A DNA stretch of 64,000 nt from Bacteroides pyogenes_A (GTDB lineage: Bacteria > Bacteroidota > Bacteroidia > Bacteroidales > Bacteroidaceae). The notes under the pieces were generated by a model, which was not told the DNA's origin, ran no database searches, and saw only the letters and a list, made by a program, of their open reading frames with translations. The stretch is from the NCBI RefSeq assembly GCF_048595595.1, contig NZ_CP184347.1; one strand, written 5' to 3'. Position numbers and translations under genes: made by a program. Shown here in pieces: positions 1 through 8,809 of the stretch (positions within the stretch are counted from its first letter, which is position 1; every line of letters begins with the position of its first letter).

Positions 1-149
1 GCCCGGTGTGCTGTCTATATATACTCACCGCGGTAGCTATATATATACAGCGCGGTAGCCATATATACCCACCGTGGTAGCCATATATGCTTATCACGGT
101 GGCCATATATGTTTATCGGGGTATCCCTGTGTATATACAGCGCGCGGCA
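1..149. repeat. 22-bp tandem array, TATATA family, copy 1
   Basis: Six consecutive units of exactly 22 bp begin at 18, 40, 62, 84, 106 and 128. Each starts with TATATA, TATATG or a variant and has a GC-rich core such as ACCGYGGTAGCCA. A partial unit precedes position 18, so the array may start outside the window. The same family recurs at 27222-27376. Junctions between units are close to palindromic (GGTAGCCATA against TATGGCTACC), so an RNA copy could fold. Function is unknown. Confidence 0.9.
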
Positions 150-292
150 TATACTTTTCCCGGAGTCCGGATTGTCCGTATTTTTAACCAATTTCTCCGT
201 CGCCGCACTTTCACTTGTAGGGGAATTAATGTAACAATTAAGCCCGAAAATGTTACATCAGGTACACATAGCATAGCACAGCATAGCATAGC

Positions 293-334
293 ACAAAAAA
301 AACTCCTCCTTTTTCCTCCTCCGGAAAAAGGAGG
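293..334 (-). terminator. Intrinsic terminator downstream of pepP
   Basis: Perfect 12-bp arms at 305-316 (CCTCCTTTTTCC) and 323-334 enclose a 6-nt loop. On the minus strand the hairpin is followed after a few bases by a run of eight T (A-run near 294-302). This fits rho-independent termination of the leftward pepP transcript. The stem is made of a polypyrimidine block followed by a polypurine block that continues to about 355. Confidence 0.75.
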
Positions 335-603
335 GTGAGGAGGGAGAGGAGGAGGTTAATAATTTGATTAAGAATAACGGGAAGAAAACGGGGGATAAAG
401 TGCAAAGTATCGGTTATATTTGCATCGTCAATCAACGTAATGAGCCGGATATGAATATGCAAAACAGAAACACGAACACCAACGCAAACGAAAACACCAC
501 TCTGCAATGCAGCAGCTTTTCCCCTGTGCAGGCCTGCGGGCAAGGGCGGATGCCCGATGGACGCCGCCCGTCTGCACCGATGCCCTGCTGTGCATGGCGC
601 CCT

Positions 604-1977
604 TTATCTCAATGCTTCCACTTCATCGGGGGTCAGAGGGATTTTCTTGCCCAACCGCCGCGAACCGGTAGCCGTAATCAGGTAGTCTTCTTCGTTGCGT
701 ATGCCTCCGAAGCCCTTGTACGCTTCTACTTTCTCGTAGTTGATGAAGTCGGTGAATTTCTTTTCCGCTTTCCAACGGTCTATCAGCTCGGGGATGAAGT
801 AGATGCCCGGCTCTACGGTGATTACGAACCTCTCCTCCAGCGGGATGGCAAGGCGCTGCGACTTCCGGCCGAACTGCGTGCTCTTGGGTTGCCCGTCGTA
901 GCCTACCCACAATTCGCCGAGATTCTCCATGTCGTGAACGTCGAGCCCCATCATGTGCCCCAGCCCGTGAGGGAAGAGAAGGGCATGGGCGCCTTCGCGC
1001 ACGGCGTCGTCGGTGTTGCCTTTCATCAGTCCGAGCCCTTTCATGCCGTCTACCAGAATGCGGGCGGCGAGTTCGTACACTTCCATGTAGGGGATGCCCG
1101 GACGCAACGCCTTCACCGATTCGAGGTGCATGGCATTCTGTATCTCGTACACTTCCCGTTGGCGGGCGGTGAACTTCTTGTCGGCGGGAATGGTGGACGA
1201 CATATCGCCGGCATAGCCCGATTCCACTTCCGCTCCGGCATCGATCAGGAACAGATCGCCCGGTTTCACTTTGTTGCCGTGGTAGTGGTTGTGCAGCGTT
1301 TGCCCGTTGATGGTGGCGATGGTGGCGAACGAAAGCTCGCAGTTGTTGGCTTGCGCCACCCGGTTCATCTCTGCCACTACCTCGTACTCGTACATGCCGG
1401 GACGGAGGAATTTTGTGGCGGCGATGTGCATGTCGGCAGTCACGTTGCAGGCTTTTTCTATTTCGGCTATCTCTTCGTTCGATTTATAGTTCCGTTGAGC
1501 CACGATGGCGCGTATGAACGGTACCGAGCCTTCCTGACGGGCGGGTGGGATGCCGAGCCAATCCATCAGCTTCAGCTTGTGCTCCGCACGGTAGGGGGGC
1601 AGGTAATGAACCGTTTTCCCTTTTTGCACGCATTGGTGCAGGTAGCTCACGATATCTGCCGATGGCATTATCTCTTTCATGCCTATGCGCTCGCATTTCT
1701 CGTGCAGGGTGGGTTGCGCTCCCATCCATACGATGGCGTCGATGGAAAGCTCGTCGCCGAAAATGATTTCTCTATCCGCGTCGATGTCTATGATGGCTGA
1801 AAGCCCCGCGCCCGAAAGCCCGAAATAATAGAGGAATGTAGAATCCTGACGGTAGCGGAAGGTGTTGTCTTCGTAGTTCAACCCGCACTCGTCGTTTCCG
1901 AGAAATAACAATACTCCGGAGCCTAATTTCTTTTTCAGCAGGGCTCTGCGCTGCACGTACGTTTCTTTGGCAAACAT
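604..1977 (-). CDS. pepP: Xaa-Pro aminopeptidase (aminopeptidase P)
   Basis: 457 aa, a normal length for the M24B family, which removes the N-terminal residue preceding proline in the cytoplasm. An N-terminal AMP_N-like domain (about 1-150) is followed by the pita-bread metallopeptidase domain. The five metal ligands expected for the family are visible: Asp in LIDAGAE (about 246), Asp in YAGDMSST (about 258), His in PHGLGHMMG (about 337-341), Glu in TVEPGIYF and Glu in GIRNEEDY. The start is the ATG at 1977. A TATCTTTG box lies 28 bp upstream and a hairpin terminator lies beyond the 3' end. It is divergent from rpoN and appears to be a single-gene unit. Confidence 0.95.
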   Translation of the reverse strand: MFAKETYVQRRALLKKKLGSGVLLFLGNDECGLNYEDNTFRYRQDSTFLYYFGLSGAGLSAIIDIDADREIIFGDELSIDAIVWMGAQPTLHEKCERIGMKEIMPSADIVSYLHQCVQKGKTVHYLPPYRAEHKLKLMDWLGIPPARQEGSVPFIRAIVAQRNYKSNEEIAEIEKACNVTADMHIAATKFLRPGMYEYEVVAEMNRVAQANNCELSFATIATINGQTLHNHYHGNKVKPGDLFLIDAGAEVESGYAGDMSSTIPADKKFTARQREVYEIQNAMHLESVKALRPGIPYMEVYELAARILVDGMKGLGLMKGNTDDAVREGAHALLFPHGLGHMMGLDVHDMENLGELWVGYDGQPKSTQFGRKSQRLAIPLEERFVITVEPGIYFIPELIDRWKAEKKFTDFINYEKVEAYKGFGGIRNEEDYLITATGSRRLGKKIPLTPDEVEALR

Positions 1978-2004
1978 AATTTCTTAATTTAGAAGTTCGT
2001 AGGG

Positions 2005-2012
2005 CAAAGATA
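2005..2012 (-). promoter_or_regulatory. Promoter -7 box for pepP
   Basis: On the minus strand the sequence reads TATCTTTG, matching the Bacteroides -7 consensus TAnnTTTG, 28 bp before the pepP ATG. The -33 element is not clear by eye. Confidence 0.6.
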
Positions 2013-2076
2013 AAGATTTTTGTGTTATAGGATTAAAAATATTCACTTTAATCTGGTTTATCTCTGGTTAAAAAGC

Positions 2077-2084
2077 TACTTTTG
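2077..2084 (+). promoter_or_regulatory. Promoter -7 box for rpoN
   Basis: TACTTTTG matches TAnnTTTG and sits about 35 bp before the rpoN ATG at 2119. It may drive the following rightward genes as well. Confidence 0.6.
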
Positions 2085-2118
2085 TAGCGGTAATATTGTA
2101 GAAAAGCAAGAATACGTT

Positions 2119-3600
2119 ATGGCACAAGGTTCACGTCAGATACAATCTCAGGCACAACAACAGATACAGACGCTTTCGCCCCAGCAGATTCTGGTGGTGA
2201 AGTTGCTGGAGCTTCCCGCATTGGAGCTGGAAGACCGTATCCATGCCGAGCTTTTGGAGAATCCTGCGCTTGAAGAGGGGCGGGAGGAAACCCCTGCCGA
2301 TGAGTATTCCGCTGCCGAACCGGAGGAAGCCGGAGACGACGGGGCGAATGAGTACGACTCTCTGGACGATTATCTGAGGGAGGACGACATACCCGACTAT
2401 AAATTGCAGGAGAACAACCGCTCGAAAGGGGAGCAGGCGGAAGATATACCTTTTTCCGAAGCTACCTCTTTCTACGAAGTATTGAAAGAACAGCTGCGTG
2501 AGCGCAACCTGACGGAGCATCAGCGCGAATTGGTGGAGTATCTCATCGGCTCGCTCGATGACGACGGGTTGCTTCGCAAGTCTCTGGAGAGCATTTGCGA
2601 CGAACTGGCCATCTACGTCGGCGTGGAGTGTACCGAAGAGGAACTGGAGGAGGCGTTGGGAGTGTTGCAGGATTTCGATCCCGCAGGTCTCGGGGCGCGT
2701 ACGCTTCAGGAATGCCTGCTGATACAGATCCGCCGCAGGCAGGCGGAAGAAGAAAACGCCGGTCTGCTGCTTGATTTGGAAGAGCGCATCATAGCCGAGT
2801 GCTACGAGGAGTTTACCAAGAAGCATTGGGACAGGATAATCAGGAGGCTGAACGTGGATGAGGCGGTTTTTAACGAAGCGATTGCAGAAATTACGAGGCT
2901 CAATCCGCGTCCGGGAGCTTCGCTGGGCGAAACCATCGGGCGGAACTACCAGCAAATCGTACCCGACTTTCTGGTGGAGGCGTACGACGACGGAACCATC
3001 AATATCAGCCTCAACAACCGCAATGTGCCGGAGCTCCGCATGAGCCGGGATTTTACCGAAATGGTGGAAGAGCATACGAAAAACCGTGCCAACCAATCGA
3101 AAGAGTCGAAAGAGGCCATGATGTTCCTGAAGCAGAAAATGGATGCGGCGCAGGGCTTCATCGACGCGGTGAAGCAAAGGCAGAACACGCTGATGACTAC
3201 CATGCAGGCCATTGTCGATCTGCAACGCCCTTTCTTCATGGATGGCGACGAGTCGCTGCTGAGGCCTATGATCCTCAAAGATGTGGCGGAGCGTACCAAT
3301 CTGGATATATCCACTATCTCGCGTGTGAGCAACAGCAAATACGCGCAGACCAATTTCGGGATTTATCCTCTGAAGTTTTTCTTCAGCGACGGATACACCA
3401 CCGAAGACGGTGAGGAGACGTCGGTGCGCGAGATTCGCAGGATACTGAAAGAGTGCATCGATGCCGAAGACAAGAAAAAGCCGTTTACAGACGATGAGCT
3501 GGCGGAGATGCTGAAAGAAAAAGGCTATCCCATAGCCCGCCGTACGGTGGCCAAATACAGGCAGCAGATGAATATACCGGTGGCGAGGCTGAGGAAATAA
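2119..3600 (+). CDS. rpoN: RNA polymerase sigma-54 factor
   Basis: 493 aa from the ATG at 2119; the frame stays open further upstream, but that stretch contains the promoter box. The N-terminal activator-contact region is Gln-rich (QTLSPQQ), followed by an acidic linker, the core-binding domain and the C-terminal DNA-binding part. The RpoN box is present near the C-terminus as ARRTVAKYR. Sigma-54 directs transcription that depends on AAA+ enhancer-binding proteins; none is encoded in this window. The next gene starts 50 bp downstream on the same strand, so co-transcription is plausible. Confidence 0.97.
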   Translation: MAQGSRQIQSQAQQQIQTLSPQQILVVKLLELPALELEDRIHAELLENPALEEGREETPADEYSAAEPEEAGDDGANEYDSLDDYLREDDIPDYKLQENNRSKGEQAEDIPFSEATSFYEVLKEQLRERNLTEHQRELVEYLIGSLDDDGLLRKSLESICDELAIYVGVECTEEELEEALGVLQDFDPAGLGARTLQECLLIQIRRRQAEEENAGLLLDLEERIIAECYEEFTKKHWDRIIRRLNVDEAVFNEAIAEITRLNPRPGASLGETIGRNYQQIVPDFLVEAYDDGTINISLNNRNVPELRMSRDFTEMVEEHTKNRANQSKESKEAMMFLKQKMDAAQGFIDAVKQRQNTLMTTMQAIVDLQRPFFMDGDESLLRPMILKDVAERTNLDISTISRVSNSKYAQTNFGIYPLKFFFSDGYTTEDGEETSVREIRRILKECIDAEDKKKPFTDDELAEMLKEKGYPIARRTVAKYRQQMNIPVARLRK

Positions 3601-3650
3601 GCAGAATGTATAAAACCGTATATAGTTATATATAGTAATGTTTGATACCG

Positions 3651-4322
3651 ATGAATGTGGAAAGAGAGCATATTATAGCCGATAGAACAATGTTGAGGGC
3701 GGCACGTGTGATTTCGATGGTGTTCACTCCCTTTTCGATTCCGTTTCTGTCGTTGTTGGCGTTGTTCCTGTTTTCGTATTTGCGCATCATGCCGATGAAG
3801 TTCAAAGTGATTGTGCTGGGCATTGTCTATTGCTTCACGATACTCACCCCCACGCTGACCATCTTTCTGTTCCGCAAGATCAACGGTTTCGACCGCCATG
3901 AACTGAGTGAACGAAAGAAGCGCTACGTTCCCATTATACTGACAATCATATCTTATGTGTTCTGCCTGTTGGTCATGCGCAAGAGCAACCTGCCCTGGTA
4001 TATGACGGGGGTAATTCTCGCCTCTTTGCTGGTTTCTGTGATCTGTGTCATCGCGAATCTGAGGTGGAAACTGAGCGAACACATGGCGGGAGCGGGAGGA
4101 ATCATCGGCGGGCTGGTGTCTTTCAGCGCATTGTTCGGATACAATCCGGTCATCTGGCTCTGCCTGTTTATCCTGATTGCGGGAGTATTGGGCTCGGCAC
4201 GCATCATACTGGGGCATCATACCATCGGCGAAGTGCTTGCGGGCTTTGTAGTGGGTTTGCTATCCGCCATACTGGTGCTTCATCCGCTTTACAATGTATT
4301 TTTTCGTATATTCTTATTTTAA
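3651..4322 (+). CDS. PAP2-like membrane phosphatase family protein
   Basis: 223 aa with about six hydrophobic segments. The second half carries residues that resemble the PAP2 motifs: RWKLSEHMAG (basic residues, then a His) and SARIILGHHTIGEVLAG (Ser, Arg, then His), before a last membrane segment. The consensus PSGH and the first motif are imperfect, so catalysis is not certain. Start is the ATG at 3651; a TTG at 3642 in the same frame is less likely. It lies between rpoN and gcvH. Family membership is inferred from pattern; the substrate (for example a lipid pyrophosphate) is unknown. Confidence 0.75.
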   Translation: MNVEREHIIADRTMLRAARVISMVFTPFSIPFLSLLALFLFSYLRIMPMKFKVIVLGIVYCFTILTPTLTIFLFRKINGFDRHELSERKKRYVPIILTIISYVFCLLVMRKSNLPWYMTGVILASLLVSVICVIANLRWKLSEHMAGAGGIIGGLVSFSALFGYNPVIWLCLFILIAGVLGSARIILGHHTIGEVLAGFVVGLLSAILVLHPLYNVFFRIFLF

Positions 4323-4358
4323 TAACTAACAGTATAAACCCTAAAAAAACTAACTATT

Positions 4359-4739
4359 ATGAATTTTCCACAGAATTTGAAGTACACGAGCGAACACGAG
4401 TGGATTCGCGTAGAAGGAGACATTGCTTACATCGGTATCACAGACTATGCGCAGGAACAACTGGGCGATATCGTGTTCGTTGATATTCCGACTGTAGGAG
4501 AAACGCTGGAAGCTAACGAAGTGTTCGGCTCTATCGAGGTGGTGAAAACGGTATCCGATCTCTTCCTGCCCGTAGCGGGCGAAGTGCTCGAGCAGAACGA
4601 AGCGCTGGAAGAAAATCCGGAACTGGTGAACAAAGATCCTTACGGCGAAGGCTGGCTGATTAAACTGAAACCCGCCGACTTGAAAGATGTGGAAGGTTTG
4701 CTGGATGCCGAGGGTTACAAAGCCGTAATCAACGGTTAG
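4359..4739 (+). CDS. gcvH: Glycine cleavage system H protein
   Basis: 126 aa, the usual length. The lipoyl attachment motif GSIEVVKTVSD is present with the acceptor lysine at about residue 63. The protein carries the aminomethyl group between the P, T and L proteins in glycine cleavage. None of the other subunits is nearby. It starts 36 bp after the PAP2-like gene. A large imperfect hairpin (4747-4812) follows the stop and separates it from purE. Confidence 0.97.
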   Translation: MNFPQNLKYTSEHEWIRVEGDIAYIGITDYAQEQLGDIVFVDIPTVGETLEANEVFGSIEVVKTVSDLFLPVAGEVLEQNEALEENPELVNKDPYGEGWLIKLKPADLKDVEGLLDAEGYKAVING

Positions 4740-4746
4740 TATCGTA

Positions 4747-4812
4747 GCGGCCGCCGGTTGGCGATGATGTGACGGCATGGGCTTATCATCGTTATCGCCA
4801 ACTGACGGCCGC
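4747..4812. other. Long imperfect inverted repeat after gcvH
   Basis: The left arm (4747-4768, starting GCGGCCGCCGGTTGGCGAT) pairs with 4785-4812. There are 19 matching positions with two differences that still allow G-U pairs in RNA, then a 3-nt bulge and a short further match. There is no T-run, so it is not a classical terminator. It may act in mRNA processing, stability or attenuation between gcvH and purE. Confidence 0.65.
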
Positions 4813-4872
4813 TTCTCATTACGTTGCCGGTCACCGATTGCTTTTATGACTGAGAATAACACTTGTAACCAA

Positions 4873-4974
4873 TATAACTGAACATTATATAACTGAACAT
4901 TATATAACTGAACATTATATAACTGAACATTATATAACTGAACATTTATAACTAAACATTTATAACTAAACATT
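4873..4974. repeat. 15-bp tandem array upstream of purE
   Basis: About seven head-to-tail copies of TATAACTGAACATTA. The first four are exact at 15 bp; the last ones are 14 bp and read TATAACTAAACATT. The array ends 7 bp before the purE ATG at 4982, so it forms the immediate leader of purE. Copy number could vary by slippage. Confidence 0.9.
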
Positions 4975-4981
4975 GACCAAA

Positions 4982-5491
4982 ATGACCCCTGTTGTAAGTA
5001 TTATCATGGGCAGCACGTCCGACCTCCCGGTGATGGAGAAGGCGGCGCAACTGCTGAACGATATGCGTGTTCCGTTCGAAATGAACGCTCTTTCGGCGCA
5101 CCGTACGCCAGAAGCTGTGGAAGAATTTGCCAAGAATGCCCGCTCGCGAGGTGTCCGGGTGATTATTGCCGCCGCCGGAATGGCTGCTGCTTTGCCCGGC
5201 GTGATTGCCGCCAACACGACGCTGCCCGTCATCGGAGTGCCAGTGAAAGGATCGGTGCTCGACGGAGTAGACGCGCTTCACTCTATCGTCCAGATGCCTC
5301 CCGGTATTCCGGTGGCCACCGTTGCCATCAACGGAGCTATGAATGCAGCTATTCTGGCCGTTCAGATATTGGCCTTGAGCGATTCTTCTTTGGCTGAGGC
5401 TTTTACGGCTTATAAAGAAGGGCTGAAGAAGAAGATAGTGAAAGCCAACGAAGAGCTGAAGGAGGTGAAGTATCAGTACAAGACCAATTAA
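4982..5491 (+). CDS. purE: N5-carboxyaminoimidazole ribonucleotide mutase
   Basis: 169 aa, class I PurE size. It converts N5-CAIR to CAIR in purine synthesis. The conserved GSTSDLPVM near the N-terminus, LSAHRTPE and the AAAGMAAALPGV loop are all visible. The start is the ATG at 4982; a TTG at 4973 in the same frame lies inside the repeat array. PurK is not in the window. The 15-bp array directly before the start codon may affect translation or mRNA stability. Confidence 0.96.
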   Translation: MTPVVSIIMGSTSDLPVMEKAAQLLNDMRVPFEMNALSAHRTPEAVEEFAKNARSRGVRVIIAAAGMAAALPGVIAANTTLPVIGVPVKGSVLDGVDALHSIVQMPPGIPVATVAINGAMNAAILAVQILALSDSSLAEAFTAYKEGLKKKIVKANEELKEVKYQYKTN

Positions 5492-5502
5492 GGCAAGCGG
5501 CC

Positions 5503-5597
5503 GATCAAAATAAAGCGTATATGAATTCTTACAAAGTGGTCAACTAAAAACATTAAACTACATAGTTGATCAAAATAAAGCGTATATGAATTCTTAC
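5503..5597. repeat. 30-bp direct repeat, copies 65 bp apart
   Basis: An exact 30-bp sequence starting GATCAAAATAAAGCGTATAT occurs at 5503-5532 and again at 5568-5597, with a 35-bp unique spacer. It lies between purE and ispG. It belongs to a set of loci in this window with the same geometry but unrelated sequence. Confidence 0.95.
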
Positions 5598-5677
5598 TTA
5601 TGCCAAAACCCAATGCTTGAATGAAGCCTTGCAGGTGGGTTTGCGGATGTGATTTTGGCCTGTTTCCGGGCACACTA

Positions 5678-7534
5678 ATGAAAAAATATCGAAACGAAGT
5701 GGATCTGTTTAATTATTTTCGGAGAGAGAGCTTAGAAGTGAATGTGGGAGCCGTGCCTTTGGGTGGTTCCAACCCTATCCGTATTCAGTCGATGACGAAT
5801 ACTTCCACGCAAGATACGGAGGCTTGCGTGGAGCAGGCAAAACGTATCGCAGATGCGGGCGGAGAGTATGTGAGGCTGACCACTCAGGGCGTGAAAGAAG
5901 CCGAGAACCTGATGAATATCAACATCGGTTTGCGCAGCCGGGGGTATATGGTTCCGTTGGTGGCCGATGTGCATTTTAATCCTAAGGTGGCGGATGTGGC
6001 GGCGCAATATGCCGAAAAGGTGCGGATCAATCCGGGCAATTACGTGGATGCGGCGCGTACCTTCAAGAAGCTGGAGTACACCGACGAAGAGTATGCCGCC
6101 GAAGTGCAAAAGATACGCGACCGCTTCGTGCCTTTTCTGAATATATGCAAAGAGCATCATACCGCCATCCGTATCGGGGTGAACCACGGTTCGCTGTCCG
6201 ATCGCATCATGTCCCGCTATGGCGATACGCCCGAAGGAATGGTGGCCTCTTGCATGGAATTCCTGCGTGTCTGCGTGGAAGAGCAGTTTCTGAACGTCGT
6301 TATCTCCATAAAAGCCTCGAACACGGTGGTGATGGTGCGCACCGTTCGTCTGCTCGCTGCGGTGATGGAGCAGGAGGGGATGGCTTTCCCCCTGCATCTG
6401 GGAGTGACCGAGGCAGGAGACGGGGAAGACGGGCGCATCAAGTCGGCTTTGGGAATAGGCGCGTTATTGAACGACGGGCTGGGAGATACGATACGGGTGT
6501 CTTTGAGCGAGGCGCCCGAAGCCGAGATACCGGTGGCGCGTAAGTTGGTAGACTATGTGCTGCTGAAACAAAATCATCCTTTTGTCCCGGGAGTAGAGGC
6601 GCCCGGCTTCAATTACCTCGAGCCCTCGCGCAGGAAAACCCGTGCGGTGCGGAATATCGGAGGAAGCCATCTTCCCGTTGTCATAGCCGACCGCTTGGAC
6701 GGGAAGACGGAGACGAATCCGCAATTCACACCCGACTACATCTATGCCGGAAGAGCTTTGCCCGAAATGCGGGAGGCAGGAGTGGAATATATCCTCGATG
6801 CGGATGTCTGGACAGGCGAAGCGGGAACATGGCCGGCCTTCAACCATGCGCAACTGCCGCTGATGGACGGGTGCGAAGCCGAACTGAAATTCCTGTTTAT
6901 GCCCTATATGGCGCAGACGGACGAAGTGATAGCCTGCCTGAAGGCGCATCCCGAGGCAGTGGTGATTTCTCAAAGCAACCATCTCAACCGCTTGGGCGAA
7001 CATCGTGCGCTGGTGCATCAACTCATGACCGAAGGCCTGGAGAATCCGGTGGTTTTCTTCCAGCATTATGACGAGAACTGTGCGGAAGACCTCCAGATAA
7101 AGGCTGCTGCCGATATGGGCGCTCTCATCCTCGACGGCTTGTGCGACGGTATCTTCCTGCTTAATCAGGGAGAGCTGAGCCATGCGGTGATTGACGCTAC
7201 GGCTTTCGGAATCTTGCAGGCAGGGCGTGTACGTACTTCGAAAACGGAATATATCTCCTGTCCGGGTTGCGGACGGACGCTGTACGATCTGGAAAAAACG
7301 ATTGCGCGTGTCAAAGCCGCTACTTCTCATCTGGTGGGAGTGAAGATCGGCATCATGGGTTGCATTGTCAACGGCCCCGGCGAAATGGCGGATGCCGACT
7401 ACGGCTATGTGGGAGCCGGACGGGGAAAGATCAGCCTGTATAAAGGCAAAACGTGCGTAGAAAAAAACATTCCCGAAGAGCATGCGGTGGAAAGGTTGCT
7501 GGAACTTATCCGCAACGACTCTGCCGGCGGCTGA
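5678..7534 (+). CDS. ispG: 4-hydroxy-3-methylbut-2-en-1-yl diphosphate synthase, long form
   Basis: 618 aa from the ATG at 5678. It catalyses the penultimate step of the MEP isoprenoid pathway, converting MEcPP to HMBPP with a [4Fe-4S] cluster. Cluster ligands are visible in CPGCGRT (about 528 and 531) and GCIVNGPGE (about 562). The TIM-barrel domain is N-terminal (PIRIQSMTNT). The protein is much longer than the E. coli enzyme (about 370 aa) because of a central insert of about 250 residues, as known for the IspG of Bacteroidetes, Chlamydia and plants. An in-frame ATG at 5621 is possible but its extension looks non-coding. Confidence 0.96.
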   Translation: MKKYRNEVDLFNYFRRESLEVNVGAVPLGGSNPIRIQSMTNTSTQDTEACVEQAKRIADAGGEYVRLTTQGVKEAENLMNINIGLRSRGYMVPLVADVHFNPKVADVAAQYAEKVRINPGNYVDAARTFKKLEYTDEEYAAEVQKIRDRFVPFLNICKEHHTAIRIGVNHGSLSDRIMSRYGDTPEGMVASCMEFLRVCVEEQFLNVVISIKASNTVVMVRTVRLLAAVMEQEGMAFPLHLGVTEAGDGEDGRIKSALGIGALLNDGLGDTIRVSLSEAPEAEIPVARKLVDYVLLKQNHPFVPGVEAPGFNYLEPSRRKTRAVRNIGGSHLPVVIADRLDGKTETNPQFTPDYIYAGRALPEMREAGVEYILDADVWTGEAGTWPAFNHAQLPLMDGCEAELKFLFMPYMAQTDEVIACLKAHPEAVVISQSNHLNRLGEHRALVHQLMTEGLENPVVFFQHYDENCAEDLQIKAAADMGALILDGLCDGIFLLNQGELSHAVIDATAFGILQAGRVRTSKTEYISCPGCGRTLYDLEKTIARVKAATSHLVGVKIGIMGCIVNGPGEMADADYGYVGAGRGKISLYKGKTCVEKNIPEEHAVERLLELIRNDSAGG

Positions 7535-7639
7535 TTACCGGACTGTTACAGTTTTGCTAAACACATTTAAGCAGGGACATCCGGAAATTATCAATGGCCT
7601 GTGAGATGATTTAGTTTACCGCTTTAGCTGGCGTCAGGA

Positions 7640-7693
7640 AACAAAGTAAGGACTGCCTCCGACTTATTATTGTGGGGCAGTCCTTACTTTGTT
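7640..7693. terminator. Bidirectional terminator between ispG and the Sus-like locus
   Basis: Perfect 18-bp arms: AACAAAGTAAGGACTGCC at 7640-7657 and its complement at 7676-7693, with an 18-nt loop. It sits between convergent genes and can serve both strands. Confidence 0.85.
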
Positions 7694-7739
7694 GTTTGAT
7701 GAGAAGAGAGCTCAAAAAGCTCCTGCTTTAGCGTTCGGC

Positions 7740-8798
7740 CTATTTGGCTTTCTTAATAAATTTGAGGTCCACCAAACGGCTTGTTTTTTTCGCTTGATAT
7801 TCACCGTTGTCAGTCCATAAGATAAACGCATGCACGACAACCGGATTCCCCTGGCTGTCTTTCCAACTACTATCTGTAACGCCATCGGGTATCATTGTGA
7901 GCTCGATATTCCGTTTGTCGTTATTCCACTGGCTTGCCAATCCGAACTTTGGATTAGGCCAAAGCCCACTTCCGTTGTAACCGCCTTGCCAGGCTGCCAA
8001 CCAAACATCGTTTGATACGCGTTGCGACTTGATGGCTATGCCCGGCAGGTCTGCTTTGTATAAAACCGTAATGTCAAAGTCAAGACCTTTCATGGTAAAT
8101 GATTTATCTTTCTCTTTTTCCACAAAAGAGACATCGATTGTTTCTACCGCCGTTCCTTTCCATTTTTTATACTCTAATGTATAATTGCCGAGTAACATGT
8201 GGTAGGATAAGGGGGCTTCGGTTTGCGTAAAGGTGATCGTTTTGGTATAATACTTCCCTGATTTGATATTTATCTCACACTTTCTTCCGCTGTCCAGTTC
8301 GCTTATCCCCTCGATGTTGAAAACGATGGAATCGCCTTTGACTTCGTAAGATATCCATTCTTGCATTCCTTGAAATTCGAACGGCTGGTCTGTTTTCCAT
8401 AAGAAGCTTTTCTCTCCTCCGGTATAAGGAAACGTATGGTCGTAAACATCGACGTCGGAGATGATGCCCATCTGTATGAAAGAAACGGTTTGTTCGTCGT
8501 CGGCATACTTTAAGGTAACGGTTGCCGTACGTGAGTTATAGCTGTTGTTAGGCTCGAAAGTCAACTCTACAGCTTTGCCGTTTACGGCAGTTTTCAGCCA
8601 GGATTCGTTGGAAGTGGCTTTTACCCCTTCCGTGTCGAGCTCGATGCTTCCCTTTCCTCCGGTATGGTTCATATCGGCTGTTGTTTTCACTACGTGAAAC
8701 GCGGGTTGCTTTTCTTCGAAATCGCTATCGGAAGAACATGCGCAAAACAAGAGTGCTTGCGTCAATAATACGTAGAATAAAGAGAGTTTCTTATACAT
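7740..8798 (-). CDS. BACON-domain lipoprotein of the Sus-like locus
   Basis: 352 aa from the ATG at 8798. A lipoprotein signal ends around LLFCACSS, so it is likely surface- or envelope-anchored. Two BACON-type beta-sandwich repeats are suggested by the ends VSFIQMG and ITFTQTEA (about 35-115 and 115-205). BACON domains are usually linked to carbohydrate or mucin binding. Residues 212-352 align with the C-terminus of the neighbouring DUF4302 protein (LLGNY, VWLAxW, FILW), which suggests a shared ligand- or partner-binding module. It starts 11 bp after the DUF4302 gene and is the last gene of the operon. Exact role unknown. Confidence 0.8.
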   Translation of the reverse strand: MYKKLSLFYVLLTQALLFCACSSDSDFEEKQPAFHVVKTTADMNHTGGKGSIELDTEGVKATSNESWLKTAVNGKAVELTFEPNNSYNSRTATVTLKYADDEQTVSFIQMGIISDVDVYDHTFPYTGGEKSFLWKTDQPFEFQGMQEWISYEVKGDSIVFNIEGISELDSGRKCEINIKSGKYYTKTITFTQTEAPLSYHMLLGNYTLEYKKWKGTAVETIDVSFVEKEKDKSFTMKGLDFDITVLYKADLPGIAIKSQRVSNDVWLAAWQGGYNGSGLWPNPKFGLASQWNNDKRNIELTMIPDGVTDSSWKDSQGNPVVVHAFILWTDNGEYQAKKTSRLVDLKFIKKAK

Positions 8799-8809
8799 AT
8801 TTCTGCCTC

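Larger units (their letters stand above)
1..603. other. Intergenic region at the left window edge
   Basis: No convincing gene is seen here. The region holds a 22-bp tandem array (1-149), a short run of AGCAT/AGCAC units (about 267-294) and a terminator for the leftward pepP gene (about 293-334). A box TATATTTG at 415-422 fits a rightward promoter -7 element, but the only open frame after it runs antisense into pepP and has no recognisable product. The region may continue beyond the window. Confidence 0.6.

Noticed and set aside
364..1800. 478-codon open frame antisense to pepP
   Set aside because: It mirrors pepP on the opposite strand, has no coherent domain and a composition typical of a shadow frame.
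2131..3225. 364-codon frame antisense to rpoN
   Set aside because: Shadow of a clear sigma-54 gene; no recognisable motifs.
5503..5597. Minimal CRISPR (repeat-spacer-repeat)
   Set aside because: Repeat and spacer lengths look CRISPR-like, but there is only one spacer, the repeats at the four similar loci are unrelated, one copy overlaps a coding end, and no cas gene is present.
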